64,000 nucleotides of DNA from a virus. The notes below the pieces were generated by a model. The model saw only the letters and a program-made list of their open reading frames with translations. It did not search any database and was not told the DNA's origin. Position numbers and translations under genes: made by a program. The number at the start of each line of letters is the position of its first letter. Position 1 is the first letter of the stretch. The DNA is taken from positions 1 through 64,000 of the IMG/VR virus record IMGVR_UViG_3300042446_001440, one strand, 5' to 3'. Of the stretch, positions 1 to 8,412 are shown in pieces.

Positions 1-1
1 A

Positions 2-73
2 TATACATACGAGGAAATATTGGTTATATTAGCGACGGAAGAATGGACAATACCGTTGCCTCCACTTTCTTAA
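2..73 (+). CDS. Possible 3' end of an upstream gene (partial)
   Basis: Frame 2 is open from the window edge to a TAA at 71-73, which falls at the start of the promoter-like motif. The reading is only 23 codons (ending ...TIPLPPLS), so it may be chance. Frame 1 is also open, to 84, but runs through the motif. No function can be proposed. Confidence 0.25.
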   Translation, partial: YTYEEILVILATEEWTIPLPPLS

Positions 74-82
74 TATTTATAT
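72..82 (+). promoter_or_regulatory. Late-promoter-like motif
   Basis: AATATTTATAT lies 42 nt upstream of the fibre start at 125. It is one copy of the TATATTTAT-type motif found before many genes in this window. No -35 element is apparent. Confidence 0.5.
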
Positions 83-124
83 GAAACCCTCACTCTGTGG
101 ACAGTGAAACAGAGTACAATATAA

Positions 125-2695
125 ATGTCAAATGAATTCTTAGCTAGAAACGGGCTTATCGCCCAGAACAACTCTACAATAACAGGATCGCTTAACGTAA
201 CCGGTGGTATAACTGGCTCATTACTAGGAACTGCATCATTCGCAGCAACAGCATCATATCTTACAGGATATATATCTCCATTTCCTTATACAGGAAGTGC
301 AATCATATCTGGAAGTTTAACTGTAACCGGATCCCTCAATACATTAGGTAATATTACATCTACAGGTACATTAACAGCACAAACGCTGGTAGTACAGACA
401 GTAACATCATCTGTTAGCTTTATAACTGGATCTACGCGTTTTGGATCATTAGCTGCTAACACACACGTGTTTACAGGCAGCATGAGCGTTACAGGTTCTG
501 TAACTGCAACTTCATTTGCCGGTAGCGGAGCTAATTTAACATCTATTCCAAATGCCGCTTTATCTAATAGTACAATCTCAGGAATTGCTTTAGGTAGCAA
601 TTTAGCTACATTAACTATAAGTACTGGATTAAGTGGAACTTCATATAATGGTTCTGGAGCTGTTACTATTGCTAATACCGGTGTAACATCAAATGTTGCT
701 GGTACTGGTATTTCAGTATCAGGAGCAACAGGTGCTGTTACTATCACAAATAGTGGTGTAACTTCAATTGTAGCAGGAACTAATATTTCAATAAGTGGTG
801 CAACAGGAGCAGTAACAATTACAAACGGTGTTACAAATAATAACCAGTTAACGAATGGTGCTGGGTATATTACTTCGGCGGGTAATGCTGCTACAGCAAC
901 AGCAGCACAAAATGCAACTTTTTTAACTCAAGCTAACGCTACATGGGGAGCTAAAGTACAATTAGGCGGGAATGGAGCAGGATCAGGCGTTGCTAATATC
1001 GCTGTTGTTCAAGCTACTGATGGGAACTTACACATGGATAGTGGTCTTGGTAAGTCCATGTATTTAAACTATTATCATAATGGTATAATATATTTAAACG
1101 GTAGTACATATACTATTAGTGCTAATGGTTCACAATATAATGGTAATTCTGCAACTGCTACAACAACAACAGGTAATGCAGGTTCTGTTACTTATTTACC
1201 TAATAGAACTGATGGAGCAGCTTATCAAGTTCTTTGGGGTGCTGCTTATTCAAATACTATAGGAACTATAGCTTATTCTTGTGCCGCAGTTACTATTACT
1301 TCATCTACAGGAACATTAAATGCTACAACATTTAGTGGTGCAGGAACAGGATTGACAGGAACCGCAGCATCGTTAAGTATTGGTGGTACAGCTGCATCAG
1401 AAACTTTAGCAACAGTAACAAATAGAGGTAGTAGTACATCACAAAATATTACTTTTAGTAATGGAAGAAAAGGATTAATAGGTGTATACGATGCTGCACA
1501 AACTCAAGCTATATTTGCTATGGGTGCTGCATATATTTTAACAGATGGGGGTGCATCAAGCACTATAGGCAATTTATATGGACTAGCTTGGTCATATAAC
1601 CCAGGTTATGGTGGAGCAGGAAATAACCCACAATCAATAGCAGGGTTAAACCATCAGCTATTACATATGCAGAATGGTGTTACTACAGCAGCAATTGGTT
1701 CTGGAATATGGACAAGTGGTGGAATAACAGCAGGTGGTACAATAACAGCTCCTACATTTAGCGGTGCATTAAGTGGTAATGCAACAACAGCAACTTCAAT
1801 TTCAGGATATGGTAATCCAACAACAGCGTCTAGTGCAAATACAATAGTATATAGAGATGTTAATGGTTATATTACTAATAACTATTTCTATACATCAGGT
1901 GGTGGTGCTGAAAGAAATGCATCAGGTATGGGTTATTTCGCGGGACATAATACTGGTGATTATTATATTAGAAGTTATACATCAGCCGCAGTTGCTTCTT
2001 TATTAGGATTAGGAACAGCGGCCTATCAGTCCGCTAACCAAGCATTAAATACATCTAGTAGTCCTACATTTAGTTATGTATATCTCTCTGTATTAGCAGG
2101 AACTGATTATGGTGCTTTAATGTATTCAAATAATGGATCAAGTTATACTCAATGGAGAATTGCAGGTAGTAAAAATGGATATGGAGGTATATCAGATGGG
2201 TATAGTAATGCTCATATAGGAATGTATGATTCTAGTGGTAATGGGGGTGTTTATAGAGAAGTTGGTGGGGGGTGGTATTGGTACTATCTAGTAGCTAATG
2301 CTTGTATGGGAATTAATACATCTACAACATCTGCTTCTTATGGATTATATGTATTAGGATCAATATACACAACAGGAACTCTTACACAAGCATCAGATGT
2401 TCGTAAAAAAACAGATATAGTAACTATAGATAATGCTCTTGAAAAGGTGACACAAATGAGAGGGGTGTACTTTACTAAAATTGGTGAAGAAGAAAAAGGT
2501 AGACAAACAGGTGTTATTGCTCAAGAAATAAATGAAATATTACCTGAAGTGGTAATTCATGCTGCTGATGTTGATGAATACAGTGTGGCTTATGGAAATG
2601 TAGTTGGTATATTGATTGAAGGTATGAAAGAACTTAACGCAAAATTAGAGGCAGCAAACACACAAATTGAAAATTTAAAACAATTAATAAAATAA
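125..2695 (+). CDS. Tail fibre protein with C-terminal S74 chaperone domain
   Basis: An 856-residue Gly/Ser/Thr-rich fibre. The first 130 residues contain TGS-type strands, and residues about 78-125 form a module repeated in the second fibre at 37542. The long middle part is low-complexity and probably beta-rich. The C-terminus (about 750-856) looks like a peptidase S74 endosialidase chaperone: an SDVRKK motif at residues 757-762, GVIAQEI near 796, and a terminal coiled coil. In this family the domain trimerises the fibre and is then cut off just before the Ser of the SD motif. Self-cleavage here is inferred. The host receptor cannot be read from the sequence. It opens the virion block. Confidence 0.85.
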   Translation: MSNEFLARNGLIAQNNSTITGSLNVTGGITGSLLGTASFAATASYLTGYISPFPYTGSAIISGSLTVTGSLNTLGNITSTGTLTAQTLVVQTVTSSVSFITGSTRFGSLAANTHVFTGSMSVTGSVTATSFAGSGANLTSIPNAALSNSTISGIALGSNLATLTISTGLSGTSYNGSGAVTIANTGVTSNVAGTGISVSGATGAVTITNSGVTSIVAGTNISISGATGAVTITNGVTNNNQLTNGAGYITSAGNAATATAAQNATFLTQANATWGAKVQLGGNGAGSGVANIAVVQATDGNLHMDSGLGKSMYLNYYHNGIIYLNGSTYTISANGSQYNGNSATATTTTGNAGSVTYLPNRTDGAAYQVLWGAAYSNTIGTIAYSCAAVTITSSTGTLNATTFSGAGTGLTGTAASLSIGGTAASETLATVTNRGSSTSQNITFSNGRKGLIGVYDAAQTQAIFAMGAAYILTDGGASSTIGNLYGLAWSYNPGYGGAGNNPQSIAGLNHQLLHMQNGVTTAAIGSGIWTSGGITAGGTITAPTFSGALSGNATTATSISGYGNPTTASSANTIVYRDVNGYITNNYFYTSGGGAERNASGMGYFAGHNTGDYYIRSYTSAAVASLLGLGTAAYQSANQALNTSSSPTFSYVYLSVLAGTDYGALMYSNNGSSYTQWRIAGSKNGYGGISDGYSNAHIGMYDSSGNGGVYREVGGGWYWYYLVANACMGINTSTTSASYGLYVLGSIYTTGTLTQASDVRKKTDIVTIDNALEKVTQMRGVYFTKIGEEEKGRQTGVIAQEINEILPEVVIHAADVDEYSVAYGNVVGILIEGMKELNAKLEAANTQIENLKQLIK

Positions 2696-2702
2696 ATAAC
2701 AA

Positions 2703-3077
2703 ATGGAAATTAATTACAGTTGGACAATCAACCCACTAGAGGCATACCCAACAGCTTCAAGTGAAACAGACGTAGTATTCTTAGCACATTGGCAGTTTCA
2801 TGCTACTACTAGTTCATATTCCGCATTATTAATCGGTGCACAATCGTTAATCTACTCTTCAGGATCCGCATTTACATCATTTAATGATTTAACGTTAGAG
2901 CAAGTAACAGGATGGGTTACTGAATCTATGGGCAGTGGTAGTGTGGATAGAATGAAAGAAAATTTAGCTGCACAGATTGTAAACCAAATTAAACCCCCAT
3001 CAGTAACATTATTTTCACCGTGGTTAAATACAACTACAACTAGTACGACAACTACAACTACTATTTTAGAAGGGTAA
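2703..3077 (+). CDS. Small virion-associated protein with Thr-rich tail
   Basis: A 124-residue protein starting 7 nt after the fibre stop. The N-terminal 100 residues look like a compact folded domain rich in aromatic and small residues. The C-terminus is an almost pure Thr tract (residues about 108-120) resembling the Thr linkers of the protein at 38878. Co-location with the fibre suggests a fibre-associated or decorating protein. I do not recognise the family with certainty. Confidence 0.7.
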   Translation: MEINYSWTINPLEAYPTASSETDVVFLAHWQFHATTSSYSALLIGAQSLIYSSGSAFTSFNDLTLEQVTGWVTESMGSGSVDRMKENLAAQIVNQIKPPSVTLFSPWLNTTTTSTTTTTTILEG

Positions 3078-3105
3078 GAAAAACTTGGTTGGCTCCTAGA
3101 TCTTG

Positions 3106-3119
3106 TATATATTTATATC
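3106..3119 (+). promoter_or_regulatory. Late-promoter-like motif
   Basis: TATATATTTATATC ends 19 nt before the ATG at 3139. The leader between them is A-rich. Confidence 0.55.
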
Positions 3120-3138
3120 AAACAAAACAATATAAAAT

Positions 3139-3405
3139 ATGTTACTTATTATCTTAGTAGCCGTGATAATTATCGGCGCCATTATCGCTAATTACAAGAA
3201 AATTAAAGCGATTGTATCTTCAGTTGAAGCAAAAGTAGAACAGGTATCAGAAACCGTATCTCCAGTATTGCAAGATGTAGAGAAAATGATTGATCAAGCT
3301 GCCGCAGCTGCTCCTAAAAATGAAGTAATTGCTAAAGCAAAAAAGGCAACAGCTCAAGTAAAGCAAGCAGTTCCTAAAATGAAAGCAAATAAAAAATCAA
3401 AATAA
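3139..3405 (+). CDS. Small single-span membrane protein, Lys/Ala-rich
   Basis: An 88-residue protein. Residues 1-17 are a hydrophobic helix (LLIILVAVIIIGAII) without a clear cleavage site, so it is probably an N-terminal membrane anchor. The rest is a charged Ala/Lys/Val helix likely to lie in the cytoplasm. The function is unknown. It sits directly after a promoter-like motif among virion genes, so late expression is likely. A structural, holin-like or spanin-like role is possible, but nothing specific supports one. Confidence 0.65.
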   Translation: MLLIILVAVIIIGAIIANYKKIKAIVSSVEAKVEQVSETVSPVLQDVEKMIDQAAAAAPKNEVIAKAKKATAQVKQAVPKMKANKKSK

Positions 3406-3410
3406 TAAAG

Positions 3411-3869
3411 ATGAAAACAGTTACATTATCATTAGGTAAAGTATTAGACCTAGACGCAGAATTAAATGGCGTTAAAAATCAACAAACAGGTGAACAATTG
3501 GTAGAAGGATTATTATTTCAAGAGCTACCACTTATTATTAAGTATCACCTAGAAAAAGTAGTAAAACAAACAACCGAGCAAAAGACTCTTGTAGATAAAC
3601 TACGTGAAGATCTTATTAAAAAGCACGGAGTACAAGACGGCGAAAACTTCAGTATTCCCTTATACACTAATGAAGTGAAGGATGCAGATGGCAAACTTAT
3701 ATCAGCCGATATGAATCCAGCATATATTACATTTAATGATGAATTTATTAAGCTATTAGAACAATCAGTAGATATTAAAATTAAAGAATTCACAATTGAA
3801 GACTTTAAAGATATTAAATCTAAAGATTATCCAAAAGTATTACTTTCATTATTGGACGACGAAGCATAA
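3411..3869 (+). CDS. Hypothetical protein in the tail gene block
   Basis: A 152-residue acidic, soluble protein starting 5 nt after the preceding stop. It has a helical N-terminal half, a loop, and a C-terminal section with an AYITFNDEF segment (near 121) followed by an Ile/Asp-rich stretch. That arrangement is faintly reminiscent of DUF1617-type phage proteins, a weak resemblance only. There is no signal peptide or membrane segment. A tail-assembly accessory role is suggested only by position. Confidence 0.65.
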   Translation: MKTVTLSLGKVLDLDAELNGVKNQQTGEQLVEGLLFQELPLIIKYHLEKVVKQTTEQKTLVDKLREDLIKKHGVQDGENFSIPLYTNEVKDADGKLISADMNPAYITFNDEFIKLLEQSVDIKIKEFTIEDFKDIKSKDYPKVLLSLLDDEA

Positions 3870-4112
3870 ATGTTAAAAATAGTAGAAATAGCTAAAGCAT
3901 GGATTGCGGCTGCAAATCCAACACCCGAACAAAAAGCACTAGCTGAAGAGCGTGCTGCTATATGTGGGGAATGTCCCCATAGAAACAATAGTTGGTATGT
4001 TAAAGATAATAAAGACATATGGACTTGCGGATTATGTGGATGCCCACTTAGCAAGAAATTGTTTACCCCTGCTGGTCCCGATGCATGTCCCGATAAAAGA
4101 TGGAAGAAATAA
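3870..4112 (+). CDS. Small cysteine-rich (zinc-ribbon-like) protein
   Basis: An 80-residue protein starting on the base after the previous stop. The second half holds CGECPHR (residues 31-37), CGLCGCP (near 52-58) and a final DACPDKRW, so six Cys in total can form one or two metal sites. The function is unknown; such phage proteins are usually annotated as zinc-finger hypotheticals. Its last 13 nt overlap the next gene, a homing endonuclease, which suggests that element inserted at its 3' end. Confidence 0.7.
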   Translation: MLKIVEIAKAWIAAANPTPEQKALAEERAAICGECPHRNNSWYVKDNKDIWTCGLCGCPLSKKLFTPAGPDACPDKRWKK

Positions 4113-4681
4113 CTAAAATATATTTAATTGAAAATATAGAACCTGGTACTAATAAAGTGTACATTGGTAAAACTATAAATTCTAGAAAAGGTTCTCATAA
4201 AATAACATACGGATCTCAAATTACTTATAGTTATATAGATGAAATTAATTCATTATCTCATAAAGATTGGGAACCACTTGAATCTTACTGGATACAGCAA
4301 TTTACAGCTTGGGGATTTGATGTAGTAAATAAACGCAAAGTTGGTGGAAGTGGCCCTGAATTTCATAAGGAAGAAACTAAAATTAATATGCGTAAACCTA
4401 AATCTACTACTGAAAAAATGCGCAAACCCAAATCAGAAGAACATAAAGCTAATATGCGCAAACCTAAATCAGAAGAACATATAGCTGCTATGATTGCTGG
4501 ACGGACTGGAGTGAAACATAAATCACATAAACCCATGCCAGAATGGTATGGTAAGTTCATTAGCAATATAAATAAAGGTAGAGTATCACCTAATAAAGGT
4601 AAAACAAAATCAGAAGAAGCCAAACGAGCTATATCTGAAAAATTAAAAGGTCGCGTATCTCCAAATAAAAAAATAAAATAA
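4100..4681 (+). CDS. GIY-YIG homing endonuclease with NUMOD3 repeats
   Basis: 193 residues. The N-terminus has the GIY-YIG nuclease pattern (IYLIEN ... VYIGKT, residues 7-24). The middle carries short repeats built on MRKPKSEEHK (residues about 95-130) and further SPNKGK units, which are NUMOD3-type DNA-binding motifs. It is a free-standing selfish endonuclease that cuts intron-less or element-less alleles. It overlaps the preceding zinc-ribbon gene by 13 nt and interrupts the run of tail genes. The DNA target cannot be determined here. Confidence 0.85.
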   Translation: MEEITKIYLIENIEPGTNKVYIGKTINSRKGSHKITYGSQITYSYIDEINSLSHKDWEPLESYWIQQFTAWGFDVVNKRKVGGSGPEFHKEETKINMRKPKSTTEKMRKPKSEEHKANMRKPKSEEHIAAMIAGRTGVKHKSHKPMPEWYGKFISNINKGRVSPNKGKTKSEEAKRAISEKLKGRVSPNKKIK

Positions 4682-4686
4682 AGACT

Positions 4687-4962
4687 ATGTCAGAATCAAT
4701 AAAACAGCTAACAGCTGAAGAACTACAAAGCATTAAAGATCTACAACAACAATACAATAAATTTGTATTTGAATTGGGTAGCATTGAAGCACAACTACAA
4801 GCGTTACTAGCTCAAAAGACACGTATCGAAACCGAAAAAGACAATATCGTTAGCGATATTACTAAATTAGGTGATAGAGAAAGAGAAGTAGTAACAGCAC
4901 TACAAGAAAAATATGGCGTAGGGAACATTAATCCCGAGAGTGGTGAAATTACAGCATTTTAA
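4687..4962 (+). CDS. Small coiled-coil protein
   Basis: A 91-residue protein, almost entirely helical with heptad-like spacing of Leu and Ile between residues 7 and 80. This resembles a prefoldin-type or spacer coiled coil. The last 15 residues (GNINPESGEITAF) are a short tail. It lies just upstream of the sheath gene, so a tail-assembly role is possible, but no family is recognised. Confidence 0.7.
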   Translation: MSESIKQLTAEELQSIKDLQQQYNKFVFELGSIEAQLQALLAQKTRIETEKDNIVSDITKLGDREREVVTALQEKYGVGNINPESGEITAF

Positions 4963-4995
4963 TTAAAGGATCTCTGCGTTTTGTATGGTTTTATG

Positions 4996-5010
4996 GATAT
5001 TTATTGCTAG
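4996..5010 (+). promoter_or_regulatory. Late-promoter-like motif
   Basis: GGATATTTATTGCTA lies upstream of the sheath gene (ATG at 5048), in the 85-nt gap between the coiled-coil gene and the sheath gene. Confidence 0.45.
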
Positions 5011-5047
5011 GTAATCCTAATAATAAAAATTTAAACAATTATACACA

Positions 5048-6748
5048 ATGTCAGAGATCATTCTTTCTCCTGGAGTATTCCAGATCGAATCAGACCAAAG
5101 TCTATACACACAAGCACCACAAGTACTTGGAGCTGCTATAGTAGGTCCAACTGTAAGTGGTCGTCCATACGTACCGACTTACGTTACTACATACAGTCAA
5201 TACTTATCACTATTTGGTGATGTATTTAAAAGTGGTAGTTACTATTACGAATATTTCACATCACAAGCAGCAAGAGAATACTTTGCTAATGGTGGTCAAA
5301 CATTATTAGTTACTAGAATCGTTAGTGGTTCAGCTAATATTGGTACTTATGCGTCTTCTCCTGTATCAGCTAGTGTAAATACTTCATTTGAACTTGAAAC
5401 ATTAGCTTGGGGTAACCAAATGAATAGTGTAAGTGCAGAAGTTAGTGGAGCTTTAGCAAGTGGTTCAGCATATAACGTACGTTGGGAAGTAACTAACGTA
5501 AATACTGGCAGCAATGGTGGTACATTTACAATCGTAGTACGTCGTGGTGATGATAATCAATCACAAAAGAATATTTTAGAAACATGGGCAAACGTAAGTT
5601 TAGATCCAATGTTACCTAACTATATCTCTCGCGTTATTGGTGATTTGAAACCAGTATATGATGTTACTAATCAATTTGTAAATTTCTCAGGAAGTTTCTC
5701 AAACGCATCACAATACGTTCGTGTAAAATCAGTTACTACGCCAAACGCAGATTCAATTGATAATAATGGTAATTTCAAATCAGCTTCATATGCTCTTACT
5801 TTACCGTTAGTAGCAAGTGGTTCATTTAGTGGAGGAGTAGCTGACACATCAGCAACTAAATTAATGAATGAAGATATTACAATTACAAATATTCAAGGTT
5901 TCCATCCAGATGACTATAATTTAGCATTTAATTTATTAACAAATAAAGATGAATACCAATACAATGTATTAATGGCACCAGGTGTTGGTTTAGATACAGC
6001 AGCGGCCGATAATATGGTTTCAGTATGTGAAGGTAGAGGAGATGCAATTGCAATTACAGATGCTGGTAAATACAGTACTTCAATTGCAGGCGCAACGACA
6101 AACGCATCCGGTTTATCAAGCAACTACGCTGCAACTTACTACCCTTGGATTCAATTATTTTCTAATAATTTAGGTAGAGTAATATGGTGTCCTCCATCAA
6201 CAGTAATCGGTGGTGTATTAGCATTCAACGACCAAGTAGGTGCTGAATGGTTTGCCCCAGCAGGTTTAAACAGAGGTGGTGTTCCATCAGTAATACGTGC
6301 AGAACGTAGATTACAACAAACAGACAGAGATACATTATACACAGGAAACGTTAACCCATTAGCTACATTCCCCGGAACTGGAGTTTGTGTTTGGGGTCAG
6401 AAAACATTACAACGTAAACCAACAGCATTAGATCGCGTAAACGTTCGTCGTTTATTGATTGCGTTGAAAGAATACATTGGTGGTGTTTCACGTAACTTGG
6501 TATTTGAACAAAATACAACTGTAACAAGAAATAGTTTCTTAGCTAGAGTTAATCCATACTTAGAATCAGTAGTACAACGTCAAGGTTTGTATGCTTACAA
6601 AGTAGTAATGGATGATACAAATAACACAGCTGATGTAGTAGATCGTAACCAATTGGTAGGTCAAATCTATATTCAACCAACAAAAACTGCTGAGTTTATT
6701 ATCTTGAATTTCAACATATTACCAACCGGCGCTACATTCCCTGCATAG
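5048..6748 (+). CDS. Contractile tail sheath protein (gp18-like)
   Basis: 566 residues. The N-terminus has the typical sheath opening (LSPGVFQIESD, then GAAIVGPT and a GGQTLLVTRI strand near 78-88). The C-terminal domain has the conserved RLLIALKEYI region near 475, the FLARVNPYLESV segment and a closing beta strand that polymerises the sheath. Sheath subunits stack around the tail tube and contract on infection. The size is a little below T4 gp18 (659). It has its own promoter-like motif, and a terminator hairpin overlaps its stop codon, consistent with very high late expression. Confidence 0.93.
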   Translation: MSEIILSPGVFQIESDQSLYTQAPQVLGAAIVGPTVSGRPYVPTYVTTYSQYLSLFGDVFKSGSYYYEYFTSQAAREYFANGGQTLLVTRIVSGSANIGTYASSPVSASVNTSFELETLAWGNQMNSVSAEVSGALASGSAYNVRWEVTNVNTGSNGGTFTIVVRRGDDNQSQKNILETWANVSLDPMLPNYISRVIGDLKPVYDVTNQFVNFSGSFSNASQYVRVKSVTTPNADSIDNNGNFKSASYALTLPLVASGSFSGGVADTSATKLMNEDITITNIQGFHPDDYNLAFNLLTNKDEYQYNVLMAPGVGLDTAAADNMVSVCEGRGDAIAITDAGKYSTSIAGATTNASGLSSNYAATYYPWIQLFSNNLGRVIWCPPSTVIGGVLAFNDQVGAEWFAPAGLNRGGVPSVIRAERRLQQTDRDTLYTGNVNPLATFPGTGVCVWGQKTLQRKPTALDRVNVRRLLIALKEYIGGVSRNLVFEQNTTVTRNSFLARVNPYLESVVQRQGLYAYKVVMDDTNNTADVVDRNQLVGQIYIQPTKTAEFIILNFNILPTGATFPA

Positions 6749-6763
6749 GGGATGTAGTTCTTT
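6732..6763 (+). terminator. Intrinsic terminator overlapping the sheath stop codon
   Basis: CTACATTCCC (6732-6741) pairs with GGGGATGTAG (6748-6757) across a TGCATA loop, 10 bp with one G-U, followed by TTCTTT. The left arm is inside the coding sequence and the stop codon lies in the loop and right arm. Confidence 0.7.
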
Positions 6764-6778
6764 AATATTTATTAATAG
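6763..6778 (+). promoter_or_regulatory. Late-promoter-like motif
   Basis: TAATATTTATTAATAG starts directly after the sheath terminator and 20 nt before the tube ATG at 6798. Confidence 0.55.
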
Positions 6779-6797
6779 ATAAAAAACACAACATAAA

Positions 6798-7286
6798 ATG
6801 GCAGTATTAAATCCAAATGAAATCATGTTTACAGCGTTTGAACCTAAGGTTGCAAATCGCTTTATCATGTATATAGACGGTATTCCCGCATACTTAATTA
6901 AGAAAGCTAATGCTCCTGGATTTGATGCCGGTGAGATCACATTAGATCACATCAACGTTTACCGTAAAATTAAGGGTAAAGTTAAATGGAACGACATAAC
7001 AATGGAATTATATGATCCAATCACTCCAAGTGGTGCACAATCTGTAATGGAATGGGCTCGTTTGGCACATGAATCAGTAACAGGTCGTGATGGTTATTCT
7101 GATTTCTACAAGAAAGATCTTACATTAAACGTTTTAGGACCAGTAGGCGATATCGTTGGAGAGTGGATTATCAAAGGAGCTTATGTTAAAACAGCTACAT
7201 TTGGTGATTATGATTGGGCTTCTGGTGATGCAGCTATTTCACTTAGTGTAACAGTTGCTATGGATTATTGCGTATTGAATTTCTAG
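6798..7286 (+). CDS. Tail tube protein (gp19-like)
   Basis: 162 residues, the usual length for T4 gp19-type tube proteins. It begins MAVLNPNEIMFTAFEPK and has a beta-sandwich pattern with the typical KWNDITMELYDP strand and the closing SLSVTVAMDYCVL strand. Hexameric rings of this protein stack inside the sheath and line the DNA channel. It follows the sheath gene, as in T4, and is bracketed by its own promoter-like motif and a strong terminator, so it is likely an independent high-level transcript. Confidence 0.92.
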   Translation: MAVLNPNEIMFTAFEPKVANRFIMYIDGIPAYLIKKANAPGFDAGEITLDHINVYRKIKGKVKWNDITMELYDPITPSGAQSVMEWARLAHESVTGRDGYSDFYKKDLTLNVLGPVGDIVGEWIIKGAYVKTATFGDYDWASGDAAISLSVTVAMDYCVLNF

Positions 7287-7302
7287 AATCTTATACAATT
7301 TT

Positions 7303-7340
7303 AAGAAAAGCGTTTACCTATTTGGTAAGCGCTTTCTTTC
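7303..7340 (+). terminator. Intrinsic terminator after tail tube gene
   Basis: GCGTTTACC pairs with GGTAAGCGC (one G-T wobble) across a TATTT loop, extended by flanking AAA/TTT pairs and followed by a T-rich run. It ends just before the next promoter-like motif. Confidence 0.8.
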
Positions 7341-7343
7341 TGC

Positions 7344-7358
7344 ATATATTTATATACG
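7344..7358 (+). promoter_or_regulatory. Late-promoter-like motif
   Basis: ATATATTTATATACG ends 20 nt before the ATG at 7379 and follows the tube terminator. Confidence 0.6.
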
Positions 7359-7378
7359 AACAAAAATAAAATAAGTTT

Positions 7379-8137
7379 ATGGCTGAATTGAATTTACCAA
7401 CAGAAATCGTTACATTACCATCAAAAGGTTTATTGTATCCTAAAGAATCACCACTTTCCAAAGGCGAAATTGAAATGAAATATATGACGGCTAAGGAAGA
7501 AGATATCCTTACCAACAGCAATTTCATTCGTCAAGGTACAGTAGTAGATAAATTATTACAAGCACTAATCGTTACAAAAATCAACTACGATGAATTATTA
7601 ATCGGCGATAAAAATGCTATACTTATCGCAGCTCGCATACTTGGATATGGTGCTGATTATTCGTTTAAATACACTAACGAACGCGGACAAGAAACCGAAG
7701 TAAGTGTTGACTTATCAACATTAGATGAAAAACCAATAGACGAATCTTTATTTACAGCTGGTGTAAATGATTTTACTTTTAGTTTACCTAAATCAAGTAA
7801 TACTATTACGTTTAAGTTATTAACACATGGTGATGAAAAGAAAATTGAAGCTGAAATTAAAGGATTACAAAAAATTAATCCAAACAGTTCATCCGATGTA
7901 ACAACTCGTATGAAATATATGATTACATCTATTAATGGTGATAGAGAAGCAAAAGCAGTACGCGATTTTGTAGATAATTACCTATTAGCACCAGACGCTA
8001 GAGCATTACGCGAATATTATAGCAAAGTACAACCAGATATTAACCTTAAGTTTATGCCTGACGATGAAAATTATACAGGGGAGGGTATAGCGATTCCAAT
8101 TTCGCTTAACTTTTTTTGGCCTGACTCCGGAGTATAG
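7379..8137 (+). CDS. gp26-like baseplate / tail-assembly protein
   Basis: 252 residues of the T4 baseplate (gp26) family: LPSKGLLYP near residues 14-22, then IEMKYMTAKEEDIL and a VDKLLQALI segment, which are family hallmarks. In T4, gp26 acts in baseplate hub assembly. The last codons run over a TTTTTTT tract (8111-8117), after which a second open frame continues without an obvious start. A fraction of ribosomes probably shift frame to make a roughly 335-residue extended form. The unshifted product ends FFWPDSGV. Confidence 0.88.
   Translation: MAELNLPTEIVTLPSKGLLYPKESPLSKGEIEMKYMTAKEEDILTNSNFIRQGTVVDKLLQALIVTKINYDELLIGDKNAILIAARILGYGADYSFKYTNERGQETEVSVDLSTLDEKPIDESLFTAGVNDFTFSLPKSSNTITFKLLTHGDEKKIEAEIKGLQKINPNSSSDVTTRMKYMITSINGDREAKAVRDFVDNYLLAPDARALREYYSKVQPDINLKFMPDDENYTGEGIAIPISLNFFWPDSGV
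8111..8117 (+). promoter_or_regulatory. Putative +1 / -2 translational frameshift site (T7 run)
   Basis: The gp26-like frame reads AAC TTT TTT TGG here. Moving +1 (or -2) on the run of seven T gives TTT GGC CTG ACT CCG, which enters the downstream open frame. A -1 shift would hit TGA within four codons. The site is inferred from frame geometry. Confidence 0.6.
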
Positions 8138-8387
8138 ACCACATCTATTCAAACAAATACATGAAATTGTATTTCATGGTGGTGGAGGTTATGATTGGGA
8201 AACCGTTTATAATATGCCACTATGGTTGCGTCGTACTACATTTAATCTGTTAAATGAACATTTCACTAAACAGAATGAAGATGCTGAAAAGCAACAAAAT
8301 ATGCTAAAAAATAATAAATCTAGCAAAGATATAGCACGTCCCAACATTGCTAATCCAACATATACCGCGAAGGTCCCACGAAAGTAG
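8112..8387 (+). CDS. Downstream frame of the gp26-like gene (probable frameshift extension)
   Basis: This is an open frame of about 91 codons in the +1 frame relative to the gp26-like gene. It contains RPHLFKQIHEIVFHG, a YDWETVYNMPLWLRR motif and a Lys/Asn-rich end (KVPRK). The pattern of an HG motif, then a VY-MP-LR box, resembles short proteins found beside gp26 in T4-like phages. The frame is closed upstream by TAG at 8088-8090 and has no ATG, GTG or TTG before the conserved region. The first ATG (8214) would cut the domain in half. Translation through the T7 run is therefore the best explanation. An atypical start (for example CTG at 8121) is the alternative. Confidence 0.7.
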   Translation, partial: FFGLTPEYRPHLFKQIHEIVFHGGGGYDWETVYNMPLWLRRTTFNLLNEHFTKQNEDAEKQQNMLKNNKSSKDIARPNIANPTYTAKVPRK

Positions 8388-8394
8388 GGCCTTC
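8369..8394 (+). terminator. Hairpin terminator overlapping the end of the frameshift ORF
   Basis: GAAGGTCCCAC pairs with GTAGGGCCTTC (one mismatch, one wobble) around a GAAA tetraloop. The TAG stop lies in the right arm. The T-run is short, so termination efficiency is uncertain. Confidence 0.6.
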
Positions 8395-8396
8395 CC

Positions 8397-8412
8397 TTAT
8401 ATTTATACTATA
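8397..8412 (+). promoter_or_regulatory. Late-promoter-like motif
   Basis: TTATATTTATACTATA ends 12 nt before the ATG at 8425, directly after the hairpin. Confidence 0.55.

Noticed and set aside
72-82. Reading the promoter-like motif as a T4 late box on the - strand
   Set aside because: TATAAATA on the - strand would drive transcription away from every gene; the position relative to + strand starts supports the + orientation.
286-747. A 153-codon open frame on the opposite strand inside the fibre gene
   Set aside because: It mirrors the low-complexity Thr/Val/Ala coding of the fibre, has no promoter-like motif, and every supported gene is on the + strand.
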